Below, in pieces: positions 55,104-63,252 of a stretch of DNA of 64,000 nucleotides; positions within the stretch are counted from its first letter, which is position 1; every line of letters starts with the position of its first letter. The stretch is from Nitrospirales bacterium (lineage in GTDB: Bacteria; Nitrospirota; Nitrospiria; Nitrospirales; UBA8639). The translations under genes were made by a program, and so were the position numbers. Below the pieces are notes generated by a model, which saw only the letters and a list, made by a program, of their open reading frames with translations, was not told where the DNA came from and ran no database searches. The stretch is taken from the NCBI GenBank assembly GCA_029261295.1, contig JAJDBP010000031.1:124001-188000 (forward strand), in the 5' to 3' direction.

Positions 55104-55952
55104 ATGGAAGACAAAAATTTAACGATGGCAGGTTGGTGGGAAGGCCTTACTGAGGCGTTTACAGCGAGCCTGAGCCAAATTCTGGCCTTTTTGCCCACGA
55201 TAATTTTAGCCATTTTCCTATTAGGTCTGGGGTATCTTCTTGCCAGAGTGGTGTCTGTCGCGACCATACGGTTTCTCCAATTTGTGGGCTTTGATCGATT
55301 GTTAAGCCGAACGGCTGTTCAGACGTTACTTGAACGATCGGGGACCAAACAAAAGGTTTCAGAAATATTTGGCCTGGTAGGATTCTGGATTATCTTTTTA
55401 GTCTTTCTTATTAAAGCGTCGGACACCTTAGGCCTAACGATGGCGTCTGATGCATTAACTGGCCTTGCCAATTATATCCCCAGAATTGGGATTGCCGTCT
55501 TGGTGCTAATAATAGGTTTAATGGCTGCAACCTTTGTTCGTGAATTGATTACCATGACATGCAGCTCTGCCGGCATCACTCATGGCACGATGGTCGCTCA
55601 GGCCGTGTATGTGGCGGTGGTATTGTTGATTGTGGTGACGGCTATTGATGCTTTGGGGATTGATACGGAATTGCTGAATAATACGATTGTGATTTTACTG
55701 GCCGGGTTAATTGGTGGGGCGGCCCTGTCCTTTGGCTTAGGTTCTCGCTCTGCTGTGGCAAATTTGATTGCTGCACATTATTTGAGTCCAGTTGTTCGAG
55801 TGGGAATGATGGTGAAGGTTGGAGAGACCCAGGGGACGGTCGTGGCTGTGACTCCGATTTCTGTGGTTGTAGAGACGCGGGAAGGTCGCGTGATTATTCC
55901 GGCTTCTCATTTTTCTGAATCCACCGCAGTCATTTCGCATCCAGAAAAATAA
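55104..55952 (+). CDS. MscS-like / TM-helix-repeat membrane protein
   Basis: 282 residues. Several membrane helices (e.g. FLPTIILAIFLLGLGYLLARVV, IGIAVLVLIIGLMAATFV) with the repeated VVxxATIRFLQFVGFDRLL-type segment of TM-helix proteins, then LAGLIGGAALSFGLGSRSAVANLIAAHYL and a small beta domain (VGMMVKVGETQGTVVAVTPI) like the MscS pore helix and beta domain. Probably an ion channel or mechanosensor. Two bases separate it from the MgtE-like regulator, so they form an operon. Confidence 0.82.
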   Translation: MEDKNLTMAGWWEGLTEAFTASLSQILAFLPTIILAIFLLGLGYLLARVVSVATIRFLQFVGFDRLLSRTAVQTLLERSGTKQKVSEIFGLVGFWIIFLVFLIKASDTLGLTMASDALTGLANYIPRIGIAVLVLIIGLMAATFVRELITMTCSSAGITHGTMVAQAVYVAVVLLIVVTAIDALGIDTELLNNTIVILLAGLIGGAALSFGLGSRSAVANLIAAHYLSPVVRVGMMVKVGETQGTVVAVTPISVVVETREGRVIIPASHFSESTAVISHPEK

Positions 55953-55954
55953 AT

Positions 55955-56791
55955 ATGGATCTTGAGCGCCATCTCACACTTGGGTATTTTCAAGCGCATC
56001 CAGTTGAGGCGGCTCGACATTTGGAGTCGCTGGGTCCGCAAGAAGCCAGTGCGCTCTTGGAGTTGTTGCCGGGAGAAGAGATTGCCAATGTGTTAGAGCA
56101 TTGTTTACCGGTATCGACGGCGAAAATTCTGGGCGAACTCTCCAAAGAATTAAGCTCCGACGTATTAAGTGCCATGAATGCCACGTCAGCCATCGGCGTA
56201 CTTCGACAATTTGACGAGACTAGTCGTAATGATATTTTAGAGCGCTTAGATAATTCGATGGGCTCTACGCTTCGGCGTGCACTACGCTATTCACCCAATA
56301 CAGCGGGGAGTTTAGCTGACCCTCAAGTTTTCACGTTACCGCCAGATATTTCCGTTGAAGAAGCCGTTTCGCGTATCCGGACGTATGGTCAAAAGGCCAT
56401 GTATTACATTTATGTGATTGATCGCGACGGAAAATTGGAGGGGGTGCTCACGCTGAGACAATTGTTGGTTGATTCGTCCGATCATCTGGTTGGGACGTTA
56501 ATGGAAGCCCAAATTACGACCTTGTCGGCCGAAGCCAATCTTGAAGAAATTATCAAACATCCGGAATGGAGCCGATTTCATACGTTACCGGTTGTTGATC
56601 GATGGGGAACATTTTTTGGAGCGTTGCGTTATCGCATGTTACGTCGAATTGAAAAAGACGTGGAAGGCAAAGCGCCCTTGGGTTCTGTGAGTGACTCACT
56701 GATGCAACTATGGGAAGCCTATTCCATTACAGGTGTCCGTCTGATGACAGATGTGGCACAGACCCTACATGAACGGAAACCGAGCTCATGA
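55955..56791 (+). CDS. soluble MgtE-like protein: MgtE-N and CBS domains only
   Basis: 278 residues, no membrane helix. An MgtE_N superhelical domain (~20-120; LLELLPGEEIANVLEHCLP) is followed by a CBS pair (~125-240; GSLADPQVFTLPPDISVEEA, then VVDRWGTFFGALRYR). It resembles the cytoplasmic part of MgtE without the transporter, and overlaps the full mgtE by four bases. It may sense magnesium or regulate the neighbour by pairing. The transmembrane domain is absent rather than cut off, since the frame ends cleanly. Confidence 0.85.
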   Translation: MDLERHLTLGYFQAHPVEAARHLESLGPQEASALLELLPGEEIANVLEHCLPVSTAKILGELSKELSSDVLSAMNATSAIGVLRQFDETSRNDILERLDNSMGSTLRRALRYSPNTAGSLADPQVFTLPPDISVEEAVSRIRTYGQKAMYYIYVIDRDGKLEGVLTLRQLLVDSSDHLVGTLMEAQITTLSAEANLEEIIKHPEWSRFHTLPVVDRWGTFFGALRYRMLRRIEKDVEGKAPLGSVSDSLMQLWEAYSITGVRLMTDVAQTLHERKPSS

Positions 56792-58122
56792 GCCATGAAG
56801 CGGTGGATACAGCTGCGCCTCGATGGGGTGGGGCTCATGTCTTAAATGAAGCGTTCTTTCTGAAACATCATCAGGAAGCCGCCCGCATTTTAGAGGCCTA
56901 TCCCGCGACGGATATTCTCCGGGTTCTGCAAGGGACCAGTCCCAAAAATGCGGCAAATCTCCTGTCCAGTATTACTCCCCCTATTGCAGCGGAAACTCTC
57001 ACGCTGATGCCTACCGATTTATTGAAGCAGGTGATCCCTCATATGTCGCCGGCCCTCGCAGCCGCGTTGTTTCAGCGATTAGATGAAGATTTACAACGCG
57101 CCATTTTGTTCCGTGTGCCAGAACGATATGCCCAAGAGATTCGCTCGTATATGACATATCCGGTGGAATCCGTTGGTAGTATCATGGATCCCAAGTTTTT
57201 GGTGTTACAAGAAGAGCTGACCGTTCGAGACGCCATGTTGCATGTTCGATCACGTGCGCAAAAAGATGTTCATGATCTGTATGTCATCGATCGTCATCAC
57301 AAACTCGTTGGGAAATTTTCCGTGCGTGATTTGTTGCTGGTTGATCCTGAAGAAAAACTACAGGGCGTCATGATTCGCGATTTACCGACGATTCATCCCC
57401 TGGAATCCAGGGAAGAAATAGTTGAGCTCTTCAAAGAACGACATTTCTTCACGATTCCAGTGGTAGATTTAGATAATCGGTTGGTCGGCGTCGTACGCAA
57501 TGAAGACATTATTAAAGCCAGCCAAGAAGATGCGAGTGCCGATTTGCTCACCATGGTCGGGGCCAATAAGGATGAACGGGCCTTGTCTCCAGTGTGGTTT
57601 TCGGTTCAGAAACGATTGCCATGGCTGCAATTAAATTTAGTCACGGCCTTTTTAGCAGCGTTTGTGGTGGGGATGTTTGAAGGCACGATTGCGAAATTTA
57701 CCGCTTTGGCTGTGTTACTCCCTGTGGTTGCAGGCCAGTCGGGGAATACGGGTGCCCAATCCCTCGCTGTCGTGATTCGCGGGTTGGCTTTGCGAGATAT
57801 TCGACCTTCACAATGGCTGCGCGTGAGTGGAAAAGAAGTCTACGTGGCGTTTCTGAATGGATTAGCGGTGTCGGCTACCGCCTGTTTGGCTGTGGCTCTC
57901 TGGAGCCGGTCGTTGGGCTTAACCGTTATTATTGGGCTCTCCATGATCATTTCAATGGTGATCGCAGGATTATCCGGGGCTATTATTCCTATTGCCTTAA
58001 AAGCGATGAAACAAGATCCTGCTCAATCTTCCTCTATTGTGTTAACCACGATTACTGATGTGGTGGGATTTTTCAGCTTCCTCGGTCTTGCCACTCTTCT
58101 CTCCAGTTTATTGGAAGTATAA
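56788..58122 (+). CDS. mgtE: magnesium transporter MgtE
   Basis: 444 residues. MgtE_N (~25-130), CBS pair (~135-255) and five membrane helices (~285-440). The pore signature LPVVAGQSGNTGAQSLAVVIRG with the GNTG motif is intact. It lets Mg2+ into the cell, gated by magnesium at the cytoplasmic domains. The start overlaps the previous gene in ATGA, showing coupled translation with its soluble paralogue. Confidence 0.93.
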   Translation: MSHEAVDTAAPRWGGAHVLNEAFFLKHHQEAARILEAYPATDILRVLQGTSPKNAANLLSSITPPIAAETLTLMPTDLLKQVIPHMSPALAAALFQRLDEDLQRAILFRVPERYAQEIRSYMTYPVESVGSIMDPKFLVLQEELTVRDAMLHVRSRAQKDVHDLYVIDRHHKLVGKFSVRDLLLVDPEEKLQGVMIRDLPTIHPLESREEIVELFKERHFFTIPVVDLDNRLVGVVRNEDIIKASQEDASADLLTMVGANKDERALSPVWFSVQKRLPWLQLNLVTAFLAAFVVGMFEGTIAKFTALAVLLPVVAGQSGNTGAQSLAVVIRGLALRDIRPSQWLRVSGKEVYVAFLNGLAVSATACLAVALWSRSLGLTVIIGLSMIISMVIAGLSGAIIPIALKAMKQDPAQSSSIVLTTITDVVGFFSFLGLATLLSSLLEV

Positions 58123-58279
58123 GGCTCCACTCAATTAGGTAGTTTCCTCAATCTTCTGGCTATCCTAAGTCAGGCTTTTTCAACACCTTTCCTGGTGCCT
58201 CCGCTCGAATTTGGTTGCCTCCATCTAACGACTCGGGTAGGATCAGAGTCCATTTTATCTCTCTAGCAGAGGAGGCTTT

Positions 58280-59047
58280 ATGAAATCTCAAATCGCGACA
58301 AAACCGGATCGATCACAGTCGTTAGATCAAGATATTCAGCGACTACGTCAGCAATTGGAAGCCTTAAAGAAACACCTCATGAAGGAACCTTCCGCAGATA
58401 CTCTCAACGAGTTTGATGCGGTCACCGAGGACATGTTGGCTGAAGTGTTTGGAAGTTCTTCGCCCTTGTTGGATACGTATGAATATGCTGAAGTCGGAGA
58501 AGCCGCGGGTCTCTTAAATCTTACCGATGAAGCTCCAGAGGGAACGAATTCCCAATCGCAGCGAGAAACCATTCGCCAACGACATCGTGTACTTGAAAGT
58601 GCGGTGGCTGATTTAGAATCTCGTCGAGCGTCATTAGCCAAGGAAGCGAAAAAACGGAAAGCCACTGGTCCGCGTGTTTCCGACTTTATGGCCCACACGG
58701 TTCGAACCATATCCTTAGACGCCACGCTTCGGGAGGCCGGACAAAGCTTGCAGAAATGGAAGATCGGTTCGTTATTAGTTCAAAGTGGCGATGAGTATAT
58801 TGGTTCTATTTCCGAAACCGAATTAACGAGTGAAGTGGTGGCCTCTGGGACGGATGCTACGACCACGACGGTCAAAACCTGCATGCGTGAACCCCTGGTG
58901 ACCATTGAAACCAGCGATCCGATTGTTGAAGCCGTTCGTCTCATGAAGGAAAAAGGGACTCGGCATTTGGCTGTGACGGAAAGTGGGCGCATTGTTGGTG
59001 TGGTTTCTGTCTCGGATGTCATTCGATATTATTCTGGTGTCGTCTAA
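58280..59047 (+). CDS. coiled-coil plus two-CBS-domain protein
   Basis: 255 residues. Residues 1-130 are helical and charged, with a coiled-coil stretch near the start (SLDQDIQRLRQQLEALKKHL) and another before the CBS pair (LESAVADLESRRASLAKE). Residues ~135-255 are tandem CBS repeats (VSDFMAHTVRTISLDATL; TTVKTCMREPLVTIETSD). GGAGG precedes the ATG. Paralogous to the CBS protein at 1683-2099. Same strand as mgtE, 157 bases after it; a role in ion or nucleotide sensing is inferred. Confidence 0.85.
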   Translation: MKSQIATKPDRSQSLDQDIQRLRQQLEALKKHLMKEPSADTLNEFDAVTEDMLAEVFGSSSPLLDTYEYAEVGEAAGLLNLTDEAPEGTNSQSQRETIRQRHRVLESAVADLESRRASLAKEAKKRKATGPRVSDFMAHTVRTISLDATLREAGQSLQKWKIGSLLVQSGDEYIGSISETELTSEVVASGTDATTTTVKTCMREPLVTIETSDPIVEAVRLMKEKGTRHLAVTESGRIVGVVSVSDVIRYYSGVV

Positions 59048-59073
59048 CGATTACCAATGACACATAACGGTCT

Positions 59074-59115
59074 CCAGGGAAGAGTTTGCCTGAAAATACT
59101 CAAACCCTTCCCTGG
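59074..59115 (+). terminator. hairpin after CBS gene
   Basis: CCAGGGAAGAGTTTG pairs with CAAACCCTTCCCTGG with one bulge around a 12-base loop, 27 bases after the stop codon. No strong T-run follows, so its terminator role is moderately supported. It separates the mgtE group from degP. Confidence 0.6.
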
Positions 59116-59304
59116 TGGTTGTCTCACTTTGCCAGCCTTCACACTAGCCGCAGTTCGGAATTTCTCGTCTCGTTGAATCGCAGTATGCCTTCCTAGTCTT
59201 AAAAAATTCTAATCTGTATTTAATCTTCATATTAGAGTTCCCCTGTATGCTCTTTGTATGAGCAAGGTGCGATGTTGGTTTATTCTCATCAAGGAGGACG
59301 GCAT

Positions 59305-60822
59305 ATGGAGAGGAACGAAAAAGTCGCGGTGTTTCAAAAGGACTTTGGTCACGTGTGGCAAAAGGGTCTAGGATTGGCAGGAATCGGTATCCTTGCTGGT
59401 GCCCTTCTGTTTGGGGGGTGGAATAATCCTGCTCAAACTTTTGCTCATAAGGCAGAAGCGAATCAGAGTGGTCAAGCCACCGATCCTCCTCATTTCCAAA
59501 AAGGAGGATTTGCCGATATTGCCAAACGCGTGACTCCAGCCGTCGTGAATATTACCGTCAGCAAACAAGCCGCCGTGCCCATGTCTGGCGGGCCGTTTGA
59601 TCCGATGAAAGAGTTTTTTGGGTTGCCGGGTAATCCTGGATTCCCACCTCGTGGCAATCAGCGCCCGATGCCTGATCTTCAAGGGGCCGGTTCTGGGGTC
59701 ATCGTCTCCTCCGATGGCTATGTCTTAACCAACAATCATGTCGTAGAGGAAGCCAAACAAATTACCGTGACGCTTCCCGATAAACGGGAATATCCAGGAA
59801 CGGTAGTGGGTCTGGATCCGAAAACTGACTTGGCCGTGATAAAGGTGGAAGGCACCGATCTGCCTTTTGTGCCGTGGGGTGACTCTTCCGATCTGCAAGT
59901 GGGCGAATATGTGTTGGCCGTGGGCAATCCCTTTGGGTTGAATTCCACCGTGACCTTGGGAATCGTGAGTGCCTTAGGTCGAGGCGGGATGGGCATTACG
60001 CAATATGAAGACTTCATTCAAACTGATGCCGCCATCAATCCCGGGAATTCTGGCGGGGCATTGGTCAATGTTCGGGGCGAGTTGGTCGGAATCAATACCG
60101 CCATCTTTTCTCGAAGTGGAGGCTATCAGGGAGTAGGGTTTGCTATTCCCACCAAATTAGCCAAACCCATCTATGGGAGTTTGGTGAAGACTGGGTCAGT
60201 GGTACGAGGATTCTTGGGTGTGGGGATCCAAGGCATTACTCCTGATTTAGCGGAGTCGTTTCAATTAGACAAAACCCAAGGGGCCCTCGTGACGAATGTG
60301 ATGCCTGGAAGCCCTGCGGATCAAGCCGGTATTCAACGTGGTGATGTGATTATAGAATATGAGGGGCAAGCGGTAGAAGATCCACGAGGCTTGCAAGGGC
60401 AAGTGATGAATACAGTTGTGGGAAATCAAATATCGCTCATGGTCATGCGAGAAGGGAAAAAAGTCACCCTGAGCCCCGTCATTCGTGAACAGAACGAGCC
60501 CACGAAAGTGGCTCGTACTAACCACATAAAAAAAGACGGCCCGTTTGCCGGAGTGGCCGTTCAAGACTTGAATAGCCAAATGGCGCAACAGTTAGGCATA
60601 GCCGAAGAGGTGAGTGGTGTGGTCGTGATGGAGGTGACACCAGGGAGCCAGGCAGAACGAGCCGGATTGGCACAAGGCGATGTCATCAGTGAGATTAATC
60701 GAAAGCCAGTGCATTCAGAGCAAGACTTCGTTCAAGTCGTCTCTCACTTAGAAAAGAAAAAAGACGCTCTCATCTTTGTCCATCGTGGGAAAGGAGCCTT
60801 ATATCTGACGGTGAAGATTTAG
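59305..60822 (+). CDS. degP: DegP/HtrA-type periplasmic serine protease
   Basis: 505 residues from the ATG at 59305, seven bases after AAGGAGG; a longer frame to 59254 lacks support. One N-terminal hydrophobic segment (signal or anchor). The protease domain has all three catalytic residues: VLTNNHVVEEA (His), PKTDLAVIKV (Asp) and NPGNSGGALVNVRGE (Ser). Two PDZ domains follow (~300-390; ~410-500). It degrades or refolds damaged envelope proteins. DegP/DegQ/DegS cannot be separated surely; two PDZ domains rule out DegS. Confidence 0.92.
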   Translation: MERNEKVAVFQKDFGHVWQKGLGLAGIGILAGALLFGGWNNPAQTFAHKAEANQSGQATDPPHFQKGGFADIAKRVTPAVVNITVSKQAAVPMSGGPFDPMKEFFGLPGNPGFPPRGNQRPMPDLQGAGSGVIVSSDGYVLTNNHVVEEAKQITVTLPDKREYPGTVVGLDPKTDLAVIKVEGTDLPFVPWGDSSDLQVGEYVLAVGNPFGLNSTVTLGIVSALGRGGMGITQYEDFIQTDAAINPGNSGGALVNVRGELVGINTAIFSRSGGYQGVGFAIPTKLAKPIYGSLVKTGSVVRGFLGVGIQGITPDLAESFQLDKTQGALVTNVMPGSPADQAGIQRGDVIIEYEGQAVEDPRGLQGQVMNTVVGNQISLMVMREGKKVTLSPVIREQNEPTKVARTNHIKKDGPFAGVAVQDLNSQMAQQLGIAEEVSGVVVMEVTPGSQAERAGLAQGDVISEINRKPVHSEQDFVQVVSHLEKKKDALIFVHRGKGALYLTVKI

Positions 60823-60849
60823 ATGCAAGAGGCAGTTAAGTTGCTAAAT

Positions 60850-60881
60850 CGGGCTATCTTCTCTCGAGAGAAGATAGCCCG
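60850..60881. terminator. perfect 32-base palindrome after degP
   Basis: CGGGCTATCTTCTCTC followed directly by its exact complement GAGAGAAGATAGCCCG, 27 bases after the degP stop. As RNA it gives a 14-bp stem with a TCGA loop, a likely terminator or stability hairpin although only TTGG follows. The gap from here to 61143 has no gene I can support. Confidence 0.65.
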
Positions 60882-61143
60882 TTGGTCCGGAAGTTCTTGA
60901 ACGAAAAATACTAACCCTCTCCCATATCAGTGTCACTCACTTTTCTTCTGTAGGTTAACTCACGTCTAGGTTCTACCTGTCCTTCTCAGTTTTTGTCTGG
61001 CCTTATCTCATATACAAAGCCTGGTTTTCAAATAGAGCAAGTCGAATTTTTGGAATGTCTAATGGGCGCCATTCTTCCGGAAGATTTTTTTTCGGAAGCC
61101 CTGCTCGTCAATATTCTTTTTGGTCTTGTATTTTGTCATAAAG

Positions 61144-61189
61144 TATACATTTAAAAATTATATGAATTAACTATAAATTATATATTTGT
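61144..61189. promoter_or_regulatory. AT-rich element B upstream of the repeat protein
   Basis: 46 bases starting TATACATTTAAAAA and ending ATATATTTGT. It matches element A (62935-62980) at 36 of 46 positions with no gap, including a fully identical first 14 bases. It contains ATGAAT and a T-N11-A spacing as in LysR-type sites, and TATAAT directly follows (61189-61194) as a possible -10 box. It lies about 258 bases before the repeat-protein ATG. Most likely a binding site of the LysR protein nearby. Confidence 0.5.
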
Positions 61190-61299
61190 ATAATTAAATT
61201 AAAAGGCTATATTGAAATTAATGAGAAAGAAATAAATAGGGAGCAAACATAGTTCATTAAAGAATGAAGAAAACGAAATTGAGTCAAATGATTTTCGTT

Positions 61300-61384
61300 A
61301 AGCAGGATTTGAAAGAGATGCCTGCTTGAGAAGTGGGAAGCATGACGATGTTTCCCATAGTGCCCTGGACGAGCTCATCCAGGG
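61300..61384 (+). other. three tandem hairpins in the leader of the repeat protein
   Basis: Hairpin 1: AAGCAGG (61300) with CCTGCTT (61321). Hairpin 2: TGGGAAGCAT (61334) with ATGTTTCCCA (61348), ten pairs including one G-T, loop GACG. Hairpin 3: CCCTGGA (61363) with TCCAGGG (61378). They are separated by six and five bases and end 62 bases before the ATG. A structured 5' leader is likely; I know no riboswitch class it fits. The AT-rich stretch before it (61190-61299) has no gene. Confidence 0.5.
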
Positions 61385-61446
61385 AGGATAGCTGGGAGGT
61401 GTAAAGCTTCCTACATTACTAAACACTCAAAATATGGGGGTCAATC

Positions 61447-61749
61447 ATGAAAATCTTCACTACGACATTGATCAGTCTGTGTTTGCTTGGCAGCTCGACC
61501 GCATTGGCGGCCCCTACCCACTATGATGTGGAGCAAGATGAGTTTTGGCATGGGGCAGAGGCAGTGGTTTCCCACCAAACCACCAGTCCAGCAGATAATG
61601 TATCCGTCAAGCCGTATGATGTGGAGCAAGATGAGTTGTGGCATGGGTCGGACAAGGCGGGCCCCCCTACCTCTACGACTACCGCATCCGAGAATATGCC
61701 AATTCAACACTATGACGTGGAACAAGATGAGTTGTGGCATGGGGGGTGA
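61447..61749 (+). CDS. small secreted repeat protein with three YDVEQDE-WHG motifs
   Basis: 100 residues. Residues 1-21 are a signal peptide ending ALA. The ~79-residue mature protein has three near-identical 11-residue units (residues 26-36, 57-67, 89-99) spaced 31 and 32 residues apart, joined by Ser/Thr/Pro-rich linkers that are probably unstructured. Each unit has four or more acidic residues plus Tyr, Trp and His, which could bind metal or a partner. The DNA of the units is nearly identical too. No family recognised. It has its own structured leader and terminator, and an upstream element shared with a LysR gene. Confidence 0.8.
   Translation: MKIFTTTLISLCLLGSSTALAAPTHYDVEQDEFWHGAEAVVSHQTTSPADNVSVKPYDVEQDELWHGSDKAGPPTSTTTASENMPIQHYDVEQDELWHGG
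61522..61743 (+). repeat. three 33-base coding repeats
   Basis: Units at 61522-61554, 61615-61647 and 61711-61743, each encoding YDVEQDE(F/L)WHG. Units 1 and 2 differ at one base; unit 3 has two further silent changes. Spacing is 93 and 96 bases. The closeness at synonymous sites points to recent duplication or gene conversion. Confidence 0.9.
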
Positions 61750-61771
61750 GATGGATACCTGAGTATTTATG

Positions 61772-61810
61772 AACCCGCGGGGGCCATTTGGCCCCCGCGG
61801 GTTTGGTTTT
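61772..61810 (+). terminator. strong terminator after the repeat protein
   Basis: Perfect 14-bp GC-rich stem AACCCGCGGGGGCC / GGCCCCCGCGGGTT with loop ATTT, followed by TGGTTTT. It starts 23 bases after the stop codon. An efficient single-gene terminator, consistent with a highly expressed short mRNA. Confidence 0.92.
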
Positions 61811-62022
61811 ATGAAAGAAAAAATAGGTTGTGTGCTTATGCCCCGACCTCAAAATCGGCGGATCTTTTAGGACAATTAGTGCGATGAAGTTTTAGAATCT
61901 AGAGCGGTGGACCATAATCGATTGGTCTCTCTGTTAATTCTGAAAAGGTGGGTTTCCGAATCCTGTCAAATCAATAAGGGGGTTAAGTAGTATATCTCTG
62001 CTCCTCCTAGGGTTGTGAGGTA

Positions 62023-62922
62023 TTACTTAAAGACCGTCTCTTTCGCCGACGTAGATATGGCCAAGACAGCAGGGTGTTTGATGCGTCGAGCGACCGTAAT
62101 GCCATAGAACTGTTCTGTAAGCTCTGGAATGTGGCCAACCGTGCGCACCTGATATTGGCGGGTAATTTCCTTTGCGACTACGGATGACCCAGGAAATAAA
62201 CCGTGCCCTTCCTGCCCAAACGCTTTCATCGTCGCCCCATCTTCAAACTCTCCAACAATTGTCGGATGAAGCTGGTGTTTGCGAAACCATTCCTCCATCC
62301 CACGTCTCAGCACAGAGTTGTTCGTCGGTAACAAGAATCGTGCGCCATCCAGGGATTGTGGAAATTTACGGCGATAGTGACGGGCCAAAGGTTCCGTTCC
62401 AAATATCGTCACGCCGGTTTCTCCGAGTAAATGACTGTGGGCTTCAATGCTAACTGTTGGAGGGACAGGGGCATCAGTCAGTACAATATCGAGTGTATGC
62501 TGAGCGAGCTCCCCTAGGAGTCGCTCTAATCGACCTTCCCAACAGACGACCTTGATGTGCTCAAACTGTTGAAAAGCTACTTTTAACAATTTATAGGCCA
62601 CCATTTTTGGCACGACCTCTGCGATCCCAACAACCAAGCGAACAGGATGATCAGCTTCCCGTCCTTTTAGGGTGTTGGTCAATTCATTGCCTAGGGTAAA
62701 GATTTCATCAGCATAGCGATAAGTAATTTTTCCAATTTCAGTCAGAACTAATCTACGGCCAACCCGTTCGAATAATTGTTCACCCACTGCGTCTTCAAGC
62801 GTCCGAAGTTGAACGCTGAGTGCAGGCTGCGACAGGCTGAGTCGTTCACAGGCCTGTTTAATTGAGCCTTCCCGCGCGATAACCCAGAAATATAACAAGT
62901 GATGGTAGTTGAGCCAGTCCAT
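62023..62922 (-). CDS. LysR-family regulator, NhaR-like
   Basis: 299 residues from the ATG at 62922, with GGA shortly before; a longer frame to 63015 is unsupported. The N-terminal winged helix LNYHHLLYFWVIAREGSIKQ and LSLSQPALSVQLRTLEDAVG is very close to NhaR-type proteins, which activate sodium/proton antiporters or envelope polysaccharide genes in other bacteria. The C-terminal ~200 residues form the effector-binding domain. It is divergent from a receiver-like gene, and its upstream region carries element A, which is also present before the repeat protein, suggesting autoregulation and control of that gene. Ligand unknown. Confidence 0.87.
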   Translation of the reverse strand: MDWLNYHHLLYFWVIAREGSIKQACERLSLSQPALSVQLRTLEDAVGEQLFERVGRRLVLTEIGKITYRYADEIFTLGNELTNTLKGREADHPVRLVVGIAEVVPKMVAYKLLKVAFQQFEHIKVVCWEGRLERLLGELAQHTLDIVLTDAPVPPTVSIEAHSHLLGETGVTIFGTEPLARHYRRKFPQSLDGARFLLPTNNSVLRRGMEEWFRKHQLHPTIVGEFEDGATMKAFGQEGHGLFPGSSVVAKEITRQYQVRTVGHIPELTEQFYGITVARRIKHPAVLAISTSAKETVFK

Positions 62923-62934
62923 TGATCTTCCAAC

Positions 62935-62980
62935 TATACATTTAAAAAAGTAATGAATCAAATTCATATTATGTATTTGT
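62935..62980. promoter_or_regulatory. AT-rich element A between LysR and receiver genes
   Basis: 46 bases, TATACATTTAAAAA at the left and TGTATTTGT at the right, 36/46 identical to element B. Its centre is the dyad ATGAAT-CAA-ATTCAT (62953-62967), which fits the T-N11-A pattern of LysR operators. It starts 13 bases before the LysR ATG and ends 272 bases before the receiver-like gene, so it can serve either or both. The rest of the 330-base gap (to 63252) shows nothing else clear. Confidence 0.55.
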
Positions 62981-63252
62981 CTTATGCTAATTAGTGCCGA
63001 TATCATACGAATCAATGGTCGTCCCCAGGCAAATGGGTTGTCCTCCTAAGAAACGAAAGGTGAAATACATAAGAAGAGGGGTCGGAATCCAAAGTTTTTT
63101 GCCATGGCCAATTGAAAGAGAAATGGTGAAAAGATTGTATAGTAGGTTTTTGACTCTTCGTAGGTTGGACTGGGGGAACACGAGGTTGAAGAATGATAGC
63201 GGACAATGAAATTTTTCGTATTTGCGTTCACTAGGTATTCTGTTTTATTTTG

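Noticed and set aside
61522-61743. CRISPR-like reading of the regular repeats
   Set aside because: The units are in frame within a signal-peptide protein, have only three copies and lie in coding DNA; no cas genes nearby.
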